NCBI GenBank assembly: GCA_964514485.1
Contig: CAZEWG010000004.1
Span: 45,756-109,755, forward strand
DNA: 64,000 nucleotides
Direction of reading: 5' to 3'
From: JAEZAA01 sp964514485
GTDB lineage: Bacteria > Pseudomonadota > Gammaproteobacteria > Pseudomonadales > Oleiphilaceae
A program made the translations under genes and the position numbers. The notes below the pieces were generated by a model, which saw only the letters and a program-made list of their open reading frames with translations, was not told the DNA's origin and searched no databases. Positions 10,702 through 19,888 of this stretch are shown piece after piece. Every line of letters begins with the position of its first letter. Position 1 is the stretch's first letter.

Positions 10702-11124
10702 ATGAGCATTCTCCAGGAATTTAAGACTTTCGCGATGCGGGGCAACGTTGTCGATATGGCCGTGGGTGTCGTTATCGGAACAGCCTTCGGTAAAATCGTC
10801 TCCTCACTGGTCGCCGATGTCATCATGCCCCCCATCGGCTTGCTGATTGGCGGCATTGATTTCTCGGACATCGTCGTGACCCTGAAAGACGCAACGCCAG
10901 ACGCCGCTGCAGTGACCATGAATATCGGGATCTTCATTCAGACCATTCTCGATTTCCTGATCATCGCCTTTGCTGTGTTTATTGCCCTGAAGGGAATCAA
11001 CCGCCTCAAGAAGAAAGAAGAAGCCGCGCCAGCCGCACCTGCGGAGCCGCCAGCACCACCGAAACAGGAAGTGCTGCTCGAGGAAATCCGGGATCTTCTC
11101 AAGCAAAACAGTCAGCGCCTGTAA
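10702..11124 (+). CDS. mscL: Large-conductance mechanosensitive channel
   Basis: A 140-residue MscL, the usual length. The amphipathic N-terminal helix (MSILQEFKTFAMRGN) is followed by the pore helix VVDMAVGVVIGTAFGKIVSSL, a short periplasmic loop, the second membrane helix (IGIFIQTILDFLIIAFAVFIALK), and a charged cytoplasmic helix (EEIRDLLKQNSQRL). The cytoplasmic linker is Ala/Pro-rich. It opens under membrane tension to release solutes on osmotic downshock. AAGGA lies about 10 nt before the ATG. A strong bidirectional terminator follows the stop. Confidence 0.97.
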   Translation: MSILQEFKTFAMRGNVVDMAVGVVIGTAFGKIVSSLVADVIMPPIGLLIGGIDFSDIVVTLKDATPDAAAVTMNIGIFIQTILDFLIIAFAVFIALKGINRLKKKEEAAPAAPAEPPAPPKQEVLLEEIRDLLKQNSQRL

Positions 11125-11144
11125 TTTCCCGGACAAAACCAAGA

Positions 11145-11179
11145 CACAAAAAAACCGCCAGATCGGCGGTTTTTTTGTG
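11145..11179. terminator. Bidirectional rho-independent terminator (mscL / gap)
   Basis: Perfect 15-bp arms (CACAAAAAAACCGCC and its complement) around a 5-nt loop, with seven A on one side and seven T on the other, lie between two convergent genes. It can terminate transcription from both sides. Confidence 0.92.
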
Positions 11180-11192
11180 GTCGTGCCAAGTA

Positions 11193-12665
11193 TTAGTTCA
11201 ATACTTTCGGAAATACCGGACGGTTGATACCCGCCAGCTGATTCACGATCCGAACAACCTGGGCACTGTAACCGGCTTCGTTGTCGTACCACACGTACAG
11301 GTTGACGCGGTTGCCGTTGACGATAGTCGCCTGCGCATCCACGATCCCTGCATGACGGGAACCCACAAAGTCGGTAGATACAACTTCCGGTGAGTTGACG
11401 TAGTCGATTTGCTTCTGCAGATCGGAGTACAACGCCATTTGACGCAGGTAGTCGTTGATTTCCTCAACGCTGGTGTCTTGCTCCAGATTCAGGCTCAGAA
11501 TCGCCATGGATACGTTCGGCGTCGGAACACGGATCGCGTTACCGGTCAGCTTGCCTGCCATTTCGGGCAGTGCCTTGGCAACAGCCTTGGCCGCGCCAGT
11601 CTCGGTGATCACCATGTTCAGAGGAGCACTACGACCGCGACGGCTACCTTTGTGGTAGTTGTCGATCAGGTTCTGGTCGTTGGTGTAGGAGTGAACGGTT
11701 TCCACGTGGCCAGAAACGATCTTGAATTTGTCGTTAATGGCCTTGATCACCGGTGTAATGGCGTTAGTGGTACAAGAGGCCGCAGACAGGATTTTGTCTT
11801 CGTCCGAGATGATCTGGTTATTGACGCCATAAACGATGTTTTTGATATCGCCCTTGCCAGGAGCAGTCAGCAGAACCCGGCTGATACCCTTGGACTTCAG
11901 GTGCTGACCCAGGCCCTCTACATCCCGCCATGCACCGGTGTTGTCGATGAGGATGGCGTTGTTGATACCGTACTGGGTGTAGTCGATATCAGAGGGATCA
12001 TTCGCGTAGATCACCTTGATGTAGTTGCCGTTGGCGATAATGGCGTTGTCTTCATTGTCACAGGTGATCGTACCCTGGAAGCTGCCATGCACGGAGTCAC
12101 GACGAAGCAGGCTTGCACGCTTCTCCAGGTCGTTCTCGGCCTTGCCCTTACGCACAACGATGGCACGCAGACGCAGGTTGGTACCGCCACCTGATTTCTC
12201 AACCAGGATGCGGGCCAGCAACCGGCCAATACGGCCGAAACCATACAGGACCACATCCTTGGTCTGGCGCAATTCAGCCTGACGCTTGTCAGCATCGTAC
12301 TTTTCGACCACTTCCGCGATTTCCTCGCGGATGAAGTCTTCCAGCGTACGGCTTCCACCTTCCCTAGCGAATTTGACTGCCAGCTTACCAATGTCAATGC
12401 TTGCCGGACCGAGATTCAACTGATCCAGAACCTTCAGAATCGGATAGGTGTCCAGCACGGACAATTCGCTGTTCGCAACCTGGCGAACAAAACGGTGAGC
12501 CTTCATGATTCCGATGACAGAACGGTTGATGATGGCACGTCCGTAGATGGATGTTACGACATTGTTTTGGCGATAAAGACGGCCAATCAGAGGAATCATT
12601 GCCTCCGCAACCGCTTCACGCTCTTTCCAGTCAGCAAAGCAGCCATCCATTTTGTCTTGACTCAC
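11193..12665 (-). CDS. Long-form glyceraldehyde-3-phosphate dehydrogenase
   Basis: A 490-residue GAPDH with an N-terminal extension of about 135 residues that classical 330-residue GAPDHs lack. The NAD-binding fold starts at about 137 (GFGRIGR at 142-148). The catalytic cysteine is Cys298 in SAASCTTNAITP and the catalytic histidine is His325 (HSYTNDQ). The start is GTG, chosen because GAGGTG lies 7 nt upstream. The long form is known from Pseudomonas (next to mfd, as here) and from other gammaproteobacteria, usually beside a classical paralogue, and is often linked to gluconeogenic growth. The gene diverges from mfd across about 280 bp. The function of the extension cannot be read from the sequence. 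Confidence 0.92.
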   Translation of the reverse strand: MSQDKMDGCFADWKEREAVAEAMIPLIGRLYRQNNVVTSIYGRAIINRSVIGIMKAHRFVRQVANSELSVLDTYPILKVLDQLNLGPASIDIGKLAVKFAREGGSRTLEDFIREEIAEVVEKYDADKRQAELRQTKDVVLYGFGRIGRLLARILVEKSGGGTNLRLRAIVVRKGKAENDLEKRASLLRRDSVHGSFQGTITCDNEDNAIIANGNYIKVIYANDPSDIDYTQYGINNAILIDNTGAWRDVEGLGQHLKSKGISRVLLTAPGKGDIKNIVYGVNNQIISDEDKILSAASCTTNAITPVIKAINDKFKIVSGHVETVHSYTNDQNLIDNYHKGSRRGRSAPLNMVITETGAAKAVAKALPEMAGKLTGNAIRVPTPNVSMAILSLNLEQDTSVEEINDYLRQMALYSDLQKQIDYVNSPEVVSTDFVGSRHAGIVDAQATIVNGNRVNLYVWYDNEAGYSAQVVRIVNQLAGINRPVFPKVLN

Positions 12666-12949
12666 GACAGATCACCTCTTAAATCAGAGCAAAATAATAT
12701 GAGGGCGCCTATTATCACCGTTCATGTGCCAGGAGGCAACGAGCCAACGGGATGTAAAGGCAGCTTTCGTTCATTTCATGACCCAACCCGCGGCTACGGG
12801 CCCTGCCCGCGCAATACACCGGATACGGCAACGCACAGGAAGCTTACAGTTAATGCTTGCTTGCGTGGTAATCGTTTCACGGCACCGTTACAATTCCCTT
12901 TATTTGCCGACTGCTTCATGTCCGTTTTCGAGGCCGACAGCTTTTATTC

Positions 12950-15900
12950 ATGAGTATATTTTCACCTTCGCTTCCCACTGATTCCGGCGATCGTCGTTTT
13001 TGGGGAAATCTCACCGGGTCCGCCCGCGCTCTGGCCATTTACCACGCAGCCCTAAAGCACCAGGGGTTTGTGCTGGTTCTTACCCAGGATACCGCTGAAA
13101 GCCTACAGCTTGAGCAGGAGCTGGGGTTTTATGACTCTCAGCAGAGCCTGAATATTTTGCCCTTTCCCGATTGGGAAACCCTCCCCTATGACAGCTTCTC
13201 GCCCCATCAGGACATTATTTCCCAACGCCTGAAAACGCTGTCGGAGCTGCCTCGCACCAGTCAGGGCATTCTGATCGTGCCGGTCAGCACGTTATTTCAT
13301 CGCCTGGCACCCAAGAGCTATCTGGCCCATTCCGGCCTCATGCTCAAGACCGGCCAGCGCCTGGATCCGGAAAAATTTCGCAACCAACTGGTGGATAGTG
13401 GCTATCGCGCCACCGACACGGTCTACGAGCACGGTGAGTTTGCGGTTCGGGGAGCGATTCTCGATGTGTTTCCCATGGGCAGCCAGTGGCCTTATCGGAT
13501 CGAGCTTTTTGATGACGAAGTCGAAACCATCCGTACCTTTGACCCGGAAACCCAGCGCTCGGTTGATAAAATGGACGCCATCAGCCTGCTGCCGGCCCAT
13601 GAGTTCCCGCTGGATAAGGATGCGATTCGCGGCTTTCGGGACCGGTGGTACGAGAACTTTCCTAACGCCCCGCGGGATAACCCGGTGTTTCAGGATGTCA
13701 GCCAAGGCATCGCCCCGCCAGGCATTGAGTATTACCTGCCCCTCTTTTTCGAGGAAACTGCCACCCTCTTCCAATACCTGCCCGACGACACGCTGGTTTT
13801 AACCGGCGCCCAGTTGCAACAGGCCGGCGAACATTTCTGGCGGGATGTCCAAAGCCGGTATGAAGAGCGTCGCCATGATATTCGCAATCCGATTCTCCCA
13901 CCCCCAAGCCTGTTTTTGCGGGTGGAGGAAGTCTTTCAAGCCCTGAAAAACTATCCGCGTGTGGAACTCAGCCGGGAAAACTTGCCCCAACAGGCAGCGA
14001 CTGAAAACCTGGCCATCCAACAACTCCCCGATATTGCCGTGGATTCCCGCTTGGCCGACCCGCTAATCCGGCTCAAAACCTTTCAGAACGAGTCCGGCAA
14101 ACGCATTTTGGTCTGTGCCGATACCTCCGGGCGCCGGGAAGTGCTGCGCGATCTGTTTCGTGAATACCGCCTGACTCTGGAAGATTCGGCAAACTGGGAC
14201 GATTTCCTCCAAGGGGATGCGCCTTACATGGTGACCGTGGCCGCCCTGGAAGAAGGCTTTGCGCTGAATGAGCCCAATATAGCGCTGGTCACCGAACCGC
14301 AATTGTTCGGCACCAAGGTCCTGCAACGTCGCCGGCGCAGTAGCCGCAAGCACGACTCCACGGCACAAATCATCAACAACCTGAGCGAGGTGCGGATCGG
14401 CTCTCCGGTGGTTCACCAGGATCATGGCGTGGGCCGTTATCAGGGGCTACAAACCATCGAGGTGGATGGCCAGAAAGCTGAGTTTCTCACCCTGCAATAT
14501 GCCGATGGCGCCAAGCTCTATGTCCCGGTCTCCAACCTCCATATGATCTCCCGCTATTCGGGATTGGACGAGGAGCTGGCCCCCCTTCACAAACTGGGTA
14601 GCGACAAGTGGTCCCAGGCCAAGCAGAAAGCGGCGGAAAAAATTCGCGACACCGCTGCCGAACTGCTGGATATCTATGCCCGTCGTGATGCCGAGAAAGG
14701 CTATGCCTATCCATCCCCCGATGAAGCCTACCGGGCATTTTCCGAGGGTTTCCCGTTTGAAGAAACCCCGGATCAGCAAGCCGCTATCGATGCGGTGATC
14801 CGGGATATGACCGGCGAGAAACCCATGGACCGGCTGGTGTGTGGTGACGTGGGCTTTGGTAAGACGGAAGTCGCCATGCGGGCGGCATTCCTGGCCACCC
14901 AAGGTGGCAAACAGGTGGTCGTTTTGGTTCCCACCACGCTGCTGGCGCAGCAGCACTACCAGTCCTTCCAGGATCGCTTTGCCGATACTCCGGTTCAAGT
15001 TGAGCTTATTTCCCGTTTTCGAAGTGGCAAGGAAACCAACGCGATTCTGGACAAGCTGGAGCGCGGCGCCGCCGATATCGTCATTGGCACCCATAAGCTT
15101 CTTCAAAAGGACATCAAGTTCAAAAACCTGGGTCTGCTGATTATTGATGAAGAGCACCGCTTCGGGGTGCAACAGAAAGAGCGACTGAAAGCCTTGCGTG
15201 CCCAGGTGGATATCCTGACCATGACCGCCACGCCGATCCCCCGCACGCTGAACATGGCCATGAATGGTATTCGGGATCTGTCGATCATTGCCACCCCCCC
15301 TGCTCGACGCCTGTCAGTTAAAACCTTTGTGCGCCGCAAGGAAAAGGGACTGGTTAAAGAGGCCCTGTTACGGGAAATCCTTCGGGGTGGTCAGGTGTAC
15401 TACCTGTACAACGAGGTGAAATCCATCGACAAGGCGGCGGAAGAACTCCAGCAGCTGATCCCCGAGGCCCGGGTGGGTGTGGCCCACGGTCAAATGCGGG
15501 AGCGGGAGTTGGAACGGGTGATGTCCGACTTCTACCACAAACGTTTCAACGTATTGGTCTGCAGCACCATCATTGAAACCGGGATTGACGTGCCCAGTGC
15601 CAATACCATCGTGATTGAGCGCGCGGATAAATTCGGCCTGGCCCAGTTGCACCAGCTGCGCGGACGGGTGGGTCGCTCTCACCATCAGGCCTATGCCTAT
15701 CTGCTGACACCGGAAGAAGGCTCCATCACGCCCGATGCGGAAAAACGCCTGGAGGCCATTGCCGCCTCCCAGGACCTTGGCGCGGGCTTTGTGCTGGCCT
15801 CCCACGACCTGGAAATTCGGGGCGCCGGCGAGTTGCTGGGTGAAGAGCAAAGCGGCCATATCCACGCCATCGGCTTTGCTCTTTACCTGGAAATGCTGGA

Positions 15901-16429
15901 GGAAGCGGTTAAGGCGATCCGCGAAGGTCGCAGCCCTGACCTTTCCAAGCCCCTGCACTCCAGTACCGAGATTGAGCTGCGGATTCCCGCCCTGATTCCC
16001 GATGATTATCTGCCGGATGTGCATAACCGCCTGATTCTCTATAAGAGAATTGCCAATGCCAAGTCCGACGAGGAGATTCGCGAAATCCAGGTGGAGATGA
16101 TTGACCGCTTTGGCCTGCTGCCCGACCCGGTTAAATTCCTGCTGCGCCAAACCCATTTGAAACTGAAGGCGCAGGCCCTGGGCATCTCCAAAATTACCAT
16201 GGGCCCCCAAAGTGGACGTATTGAGTTCATGCAGGATACCCAGGTCGATCCCTATACCCTGATCAAACTGATTCAGTCCCAAGCCAATCGCTTCAAGCTG
16301 GAAAATGGGACTCAACTCAAGTTCAACCACAATGCCGTACAAGCAGATGAACGGCTGGCCCAGGTCGAAGAGATCCTCAAACTCTTGGCCCCCGCTCCCA
16401 GCCAACAACCTCAGAAGGCCCCCGCATGA
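12950..16429 (+). CDS. mfd: Transcription-repair coupling factor Mfd
   Basis: A 1159-residue Mfd of standard length. The N-terminal 350 residues are UvrB-like (for UvrA binding). The RNA-polymerase-interacting/Tudor-like domain is at about 480-550 (GSPVVHQDHGVGRYQG). The RecG-like translocase has Walker A GDVGFGKTEVAMR, the DEEH box IIDEEHRFG, TATPIPRT, and the QLRGRVGR motif VI. The C-terminal TRCF domain follows (ELRIPALIPDDYLPD). It displaces stalled RNA polymerase and recruits the Uvr excision machinery. The stop codon overlaps the csiV start by 4 bp (ATGA). Confidence 0.97.
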   Translation: MSIFSPSLPTDSGDRRFWGNLTGSARALAIYHAALKHQGFVLVLTQDTAESLQLEQELGFYDSQQSLNILPFPDWETLPYDSFSPHQDIISQRLKTLSELPRTSQGILIVPVSTLFHRLAPKSYLAHSGLMLKTGQRLDPEKFRNQLVDSGYRATDTVYEHGEFAVRGAILDVFPMGSQWPYRIELFDDEVETIRTFDPETQRSVDKMDAISLLPAHEFPLDKDAIRGFRDRWYENFPNAPRDNPVFQDVSQGIAPPGIEYYLPLFFEETATLFQYLPDDTLVLTGAQLQQAGEHFWRDVQSRYEERRHDIRNPILPPPSLFLRVEEVFQALKNYPRVELSRENLPQQAATENLAIQQLPDIAVDSRLADPLIRLKTFQNESGKRILVCADTSGRREVLRDLFREYRLTLEDSANWDDFLQGDAPYMVTVAALEEGFALNEPNIALVTEPQLFGTKVLQRRRRSSRKHDSTAQIINNLSEVRIGSPVVHQDHGVGRYQGLQTIEVDGQKAEFLTLQYADGAKLYVPVSNLHMISRYSGLDEELAPLHKLGSDKWSQAKQKAAEKIRDTAAELLDIYARRDAEKGYAYPSPDEAYRAFSEGFPFEETPDQQAAIDAVIRDMTGEKPMDRLVCGDVGFGKTEVAMRAAFLATQGGKQVVVLVPTTLLAQQHYQSFQDRFADTPVQVELISRFRSGKETNAILDKLERGAADIVIGTHKLLQKDIKFKNLGLLIIDEEHRFGVQQKERLKALRAQVDILTMTATPIPRTLNMAMNGIRDLSIIATPPARRLSVKTFVRRKEKGLVKEALLREILRGGQVYYLYNEVKSIDKAAEELQQLIPEARVGVAHGQMRERELERVMSDFYHKRFNVLVCSTIIETGIDVPSANTIVIERADKFGLAQLHQLRGRVGRSHHQAYAYLLTPEEGSITPDAEKRLEAIAASQDLGAGFVLASHDLEIRGAGELLGEEQSGHIHAIGFALYLEMLEEAVKAIREGRSPDLSKPLHSSTEIELRIPALIPDDYLPDVHNRLILYKRIANAKSDEEIREIQVEMIDRFGLLPDPVKFLLRQTHLKLKAQALGISKITMGPQSGRIEFMQDTQVDPYTLIKLIQSQANRFKLENGTQLKFNHNAVQADERLAQVEEILKLLAPAPSQQPQKAPA

Positions 16430-17220
16430 CAAGAAGAATGAGCCATCCCCCCTCTGTTTGCCGCCCCAATGGGCAACGCCCTGCTCGCTTGACGCGCCGT
16501 TTGGCCCAGCCGCTCATTGGGCTGACGATGGCTTTCACGGCTGTCAGCGGCTATGCCCAAAGTAACGAGTACAGATTGGAACTGGTGGTCTTTCATCGCG
16601 GCCAGCAGGCCGTCCAAACGGTTCAGCATTACAGCCCGGCAAGTCCGGTAGCGTTGCCAACCCGCTTCAACAGCTTGGGCGCACCCTCCGAGTCCGAGCC
16701 AGAAGTCACACCCGGGCAAAACTTCGCCACCAGCCAGCCACAACGGCTAGCCAATGCCATCAATCGCTTGCAGGCCAAAGACGGCTATCGCGTGCTCTAT
16801 GCGGCCGCGTGGCACCAGCCCTTGGTCAGTGCCCGCAATACCATTCCTTTAAGGGTTCGCGGGCTTGAGCGTGCGCCAGAGGTCTACGAACTGGACGGTA
16901 CTATTTCCATCAGTCTGGACCGCTTTCTCCACGCTCAAGTGGATCTGGGTTTTAGTGAGCTGAACCTGCTGCCGGGCATTCCCGCAGCCCCATCCGCCGA
17001 TACCCTTGATCCGCTGTTTATGGCCGAAGACTCCCTGGTGGCCGAGGCTGCCCAACACACGGTGCAAACGTTGCTTGGGGAAGAACCTGCAAGCGAGTGG
17101 CAAGCCACAGCGTCCTACCGAATCACCACCCGCAGCTCCCTGGAGAGCGGTGAGGTCAACTATCTGGACCACCCCTATCTCGGCATTCTGCTGTATGTGG
17201 AGCCGGTCAAAACCAATTAG
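16426..17220 (+). CDS. csiV: CsiV-family periplasmic protein
   Basis: A 264-residue exported protein. A basic n-region and a hydrophobic stretch end near GYAQ at about residue 45, giving a plausible signal peptide. The mature part opens with YRLELVVFHRGQQ, which resembles the start of the CsiV family (peptidoglycan-binding protein studied in Acinetobacter). The gene commonly sits after mfd in pseudomonads, and here the two overlap by 4 bp, so they are surely co-transcribed. The C-terminus has the beta-rich, hydrophobic-ended form (HPYLGILLYVEPV) seen in the family. The family name rests on sequence resemblance plus context, and the biochemical role is poorly known. Confidence 0.8.
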   Translation: MTRRMSHPPSVCRPNGQRPARLTRRLAQPLIGLTMAFTAVSGYAQSNEYRLELVVFHRGQQAVQTVQHYSPASPVALPTRFNSLGAPSESEPEVTPGQNFATSQPQRLANAINRLQAKDGYRVLYAAAWHQPLVSARNTIPLRVRGLERAPEVYELDGTISISLDRFLHAQVDLGFSELNLLPGIPAAPSADTLDPLFMAEDSLVAEAAQHTVQTLLGEEPASEWQATASYRITTRSSLESGEVNYLDHPYLGILLYVEPVKTN

Positions 17221-17227
17221 TCTCCCC

Positions 17228-17259
17228 ACAAAAAAGGCCGGTTTCCCGGCCTTTTTTGT
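17228..17259. terminator. Bidirectional rho-independent terminator (csiV / MTIP)
   Basis: Arms ACAAAAAAGGCCGG and CCGGCCTTTTTTGT flank a TTTC loop. A runs and T runs on both sides serve the convergent csiV and MTIP genes. Confidence 0.93.
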
Positions 17260-17269
17260 CACAGCAACC

Positions 17270-18016
17270 TTAATAGTTTCGAATGAATTGCCCCAGGATG
17301 GATTTGACCGAGCCCATGCCCACCCGGATCGCCTCATAAATCTCATCCATGGTAATAATGTGGTCACTCTTGCCGGCCGCCCAGTTGACCACCAGCGCAA
17401 TACTGGCATAGCGGATTTTCATCTCGGCCGCCAGCGCCGCCTCGGGCATACCGGTCATCCCGACGATATCGCAGCCATCCCTTTCCATACGGGTGATTTC
17501 CGCCGCGGTTTCCAGTCGCGGCCCTTGGGTACAGCCGTAGACGCCCGCCGTGCTCACGGGTACCGCGGCTTCACGAGCGGCCCGAATGACTTGCTCTCGA
17601 AGCTCCCGGTCATAGGGATAGGTAAAGTCGATATGGGTGACTTCCAGCAGATCCCCCTCAAAGAAGGTGTCGCCGCGCCCATAGGTGTAGTCAATAATCT
17701 GGTCGGGGATATTCACATGGGCTGGCCCCATCTCGGGATGAATCCCACCGACCGCATTCACTGACAGCACATCCGTCACGCCCGCCTGGCGCAACACATG
17801 GATATTGGCCCGATAATTTACCTGGTGGGGCGGAATCCGGTGGGGGTTGCCATGGCGCGCCAGGAAGATAATGCGTTTACCTTCATATTGGCCCACCAGC
17901 AACGGCGCCGAGGGTTGTCCCCACTCCGACTCATAACTGACTTCTTCAACAATCTCCAGCCCTTCCAGTTCGGTGAGGCCCGTGCCGCCGATTATCGCTA
18001 ATAGTTTTTCCGCCAT
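17270..18016 (-). CDS. S-methyl-5'-thioinosine phosphorylase (MTAP/PNP family)
   Basis: A 248-residue purine nucleoside phosphorylase-family enzyme. Visible motifs are the N-terminal IIGGTGLTELEGL phosphate loop, RHGNPHRIPPHQVNYRAN, NAVGGIHPEMGPAH, and the substrate loop MTGMPEAALAAE followed by NWAAGKS. The NxAAGKS loop, in place of the DYD type of classical MTA phosphorylase, matches the Pseudomonas enzyme (the homologue next to nagZ) that prefers 5'-methylthioinosine. It salvages the purine and methylthioribose-1-phosphate left over from polyamine or homoserine-lactone synthesis. The substrate preference is inferred from the loop and gene order, and plain MTA phosphorylase is the alternative. 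Confidence 0.85.
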   Translation of the reverse strand: MAEKLLAIIGGTGLTELEGLEIVEEVSYESEWGQPSAPLLVGQYEGKRIIFLARHGNPHRIPPHQVNYRANIHVLRQAGVTDVLSVNAVGGIHPEMGPAHVNIPDQIIDYTYGRGDTFFEGDLLEVTHIDFTYPYDRELREQVIRAAREAAVPVSTAGVYGCTQGPRLETAAEITRMERDGCDIVGMTGMPEAALAAEMKIRYASIALVVNWAAGKSDHIITMDEIYEAIRVGMGSVKSILGQFIRNY

Positions 18017-18166
18017 TCGATTTCCTTAAAACCTACCCATGAGAGCTAGAATCCCAAGCTTGGCCTAGCCATGATCTGGTACAGCGTCATTATTCGCCAG
18101 TGCCCGCGCCGGTTAAGCCATCATAACCTGAGCGGATATCCTCAGCTATTGCCAGGGTCCGTAAAT

Positions 18167-19213
18167 TTACACGCCTTCCGGTGCAAAGCCGACCAGCTTT
18201 AACCGACTGTGATGCAGTTGCCACTCCTGGCTGGCCAGCAAGGCTTCCCAATCGTAGGAAAAAACGCCTTTCATGCCCTGCAAACGACGGTTATCCCCCT
18301 GAGGCTGATGCTTCAGCCACTCCAGCACTTCCAAGGCACCGGCTCTGTTGTTACACACCAGCACCATGTCACAACCCGCCGCCAGTGCCGCCTCAGCCCG
18401 CTTGGCATAACTGCCGGCAACACCGGCCCCCTCCATGCTCAAGTCGTCGCTAAAAATCACACCTTCAAACCGCAACTGCTCCCGCAGCACCTCCTGCAGC
18501 CAGTATCGGGAAAAGCCTGCGGGAGACGCATCCACCTGCTCGTAAATCACATGAGCGGGCATAATGGCATTCAGCTTTCCTTGCTGTATCAGGTGACTGA
18601 AGATCGACATATCATCAGCGCTAATTGTTTCAAACTGACGAACATCCCGGGGAATATCCACATGGGAGTCGGCAACAACATAGCCATGACCGGGGAAGTG
18701 TTTGCCAGTGGTCGCCATGCCCGCCTGGTGCATCCCCTCGATTAATGATTCAGCCAGCGCAAGAATCACTTCAGGCTGATCAGAGAAAGCGCGATCGCCG
18801 ATTACCCGGCTACGCCCATACTCCCGGTCCAGAACCGGCGCAAAACTAAAGTCCACCCCCACCGCCAGCAATTCAGCGGCTAGCAGCCACCCACAGCTAA
18901 AGGCAATCTGACGCGCCTGTTCGGGGTCATCACGATACAGTTCCCCGAGTTTGCCCATCGGCGGAATACGGGAAAAACTCTGCCGAAAGCGCTGCACCCG
19001 ACCGCCTTCATGATCGACACCGATTAAGAGCCCCGGGCGGATCTGCCGTATTTCATTCAGCAATGCCCGTAACTGAGCGAGACTTTCAAAATTGCGGCTA
19101 AACAAGATCAGTCCGCCAACGGCGGGCTCCGCCAACAGGGCGCGGTCTTCTTCGTTTAGTTGCACGCCTTCAATATCAAGCATCAAAGGACCGTTGGAGA
19201 GGTCAAAACTCAT
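18167..19213 (-). CDS. nagZ: Beta-N-acetylhexosaminidase NagZ
   Basis: A 348-residue family-3 glycosidase, the usual cytoplasmic NagZ length, with no signal peptide. Motifs include GVDHEGGRVQRFR, the mobile-loop motif KHFPGHGYVVADSHVDIP that carries the catalytic His/Asp dyad, and FSDDLSMEGA with the aspartate nucleophile. It removes GlcNAc from 1,6-anhydromuropeptides during cell-wall recycling and thereby affects AmpR-type beta-lactamase induction. It starts 31 bp after the L,D-transpeptidase stop on the same strand, so the two peptidoglycan genes probably share a transcript. Confidence 0.95.
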   Translation of the reverse strand: MSFDLSNGPLMLDIEGVQLNEEDRALLAEPAVGGLILFSRNFESLAQLRALLNEIRQIRPGLLIGVDHEGGRVQRFRQSFSRIPPMGKLGELYRDDPEQARQIAFSCGWLLAAELLAVGVDFSFAPVLDREYGRSRVIGDRAFSDQPEVILALAESLIEGMHQAGMATTGKHFPGHGYVVADSHVDIPRDVRQFETISADDMSIFSHLIQQGKLNAIMPAHVIYEQVDASPAGFSRYWLQEVLREQLRFEGVIFSDDLSMEGAGVAGSYAKRAEAALAAGCDMVLVCNNRAGALEVLEWLKHQPQGDNRRLQGMKGVFSYDWEALLASQEWQLHHSRLKLVGFAPEGV

Positions 19214-19244
19214 CAGGGAAAACTCACGAATAGAGATTTTGAGG

Positions 19245-19772
19245 CTAACGAATCAGCACCGGGGTGCCCGGTGTGACCATGTCGAACAGGCGGATCACAT
19301 CCTGATTACGCATGCGAATGCAGCCATGGGATTTTGGGACGCCCATGGGCTCGGAGTCCGGCGTGCCATGAATATAGATATAACGACGCATGGTATCAAC
19401 GCTACCACCCCGGTTTTTGCCGGGCTCCAGCCCGCAAAGCCAAAGGATGCGACTTAGAATCCAGTCCCGCTCGGGAAACTGACGGGCAAGCTCGGGTGTA
19501 TAGATTTCGCCGGTGTGGCGACGCCCCACCAACACCGCTCCCTCCGGCAAGTTTGCACCGATCCGGGCACGGACACGGTGCCATCCCCGGGGAGTGCAAC
19601 CACTGCCTTCTTGCTCGCCCGGACCATTTAACGCCGTGGAAACGGGGAACCGCTGAATCAACACCTCTCCTTGATAGACATCCAACAGCTGCTGGGTAAT
19701 CTCCACGACCAGATGCAGGTCCTGAGTGAAAGGTTTGGGATCGAAACTATGGGGGGGGCTCAGAAGGCTCAT
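19245..19772 (-). CDS. L,D-transpeptidase (YkuD domain), no signal peptide seen
   Basis: A 175-residue YkuD-fold protein. The catalytic motif is complete: IHGTPDSEPMG and SHGCIRM with nucleophile Cys151. L,D-transpeptidases cross-link or edit peptidoglycan in the periplasm, but this protein starts MSLLSPPHSFDPKPF with no hydrophobic signal. It therefore either stays in the cytoplasm (a recycling-type role next to NagZ would fit) or leaves by another route. I saw no better upstream start: the frame extends little beyond this ATG. It sits between psrA and nagZ on the same strand. Its family is certain, its substrate is not. Confidence 0.88.
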   Translation of the reverse strand: MSLLSPPHSFDPKPFTQDLHLVVEITQQLLDVYQGEVLIQRFPVSTALNGPGEQEGSGCTPRGWHRVRARIGANLPEGAVLVGRRHTGEIYTPELARQFPERDWILSRILWLCGLEPGKNRGGSVDTMRRYIYIHGTPDSEPMGVPKSHGCIRMRNQDVIRLFDMVTPGTPVLIR

Positions 19773-19888
19773 AACGGAGAATTGCCGGCAATTGGATCGT
19801 CAAATCATAACCTGACCTGACGGAGCCGGCAAAACTCTGGCCTGAAAGGCCTTGACGCCTGACTGGATCTCGGGCGTCCGGCGTGGGA

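Noticed and set aside
12495..12949. Open frames of 85 to 152 residues in the gap/mfd spacer.
   Set aside because: They overlap the GAPDH gene or are low-complexity translations of a promoter region with no ribosome site.
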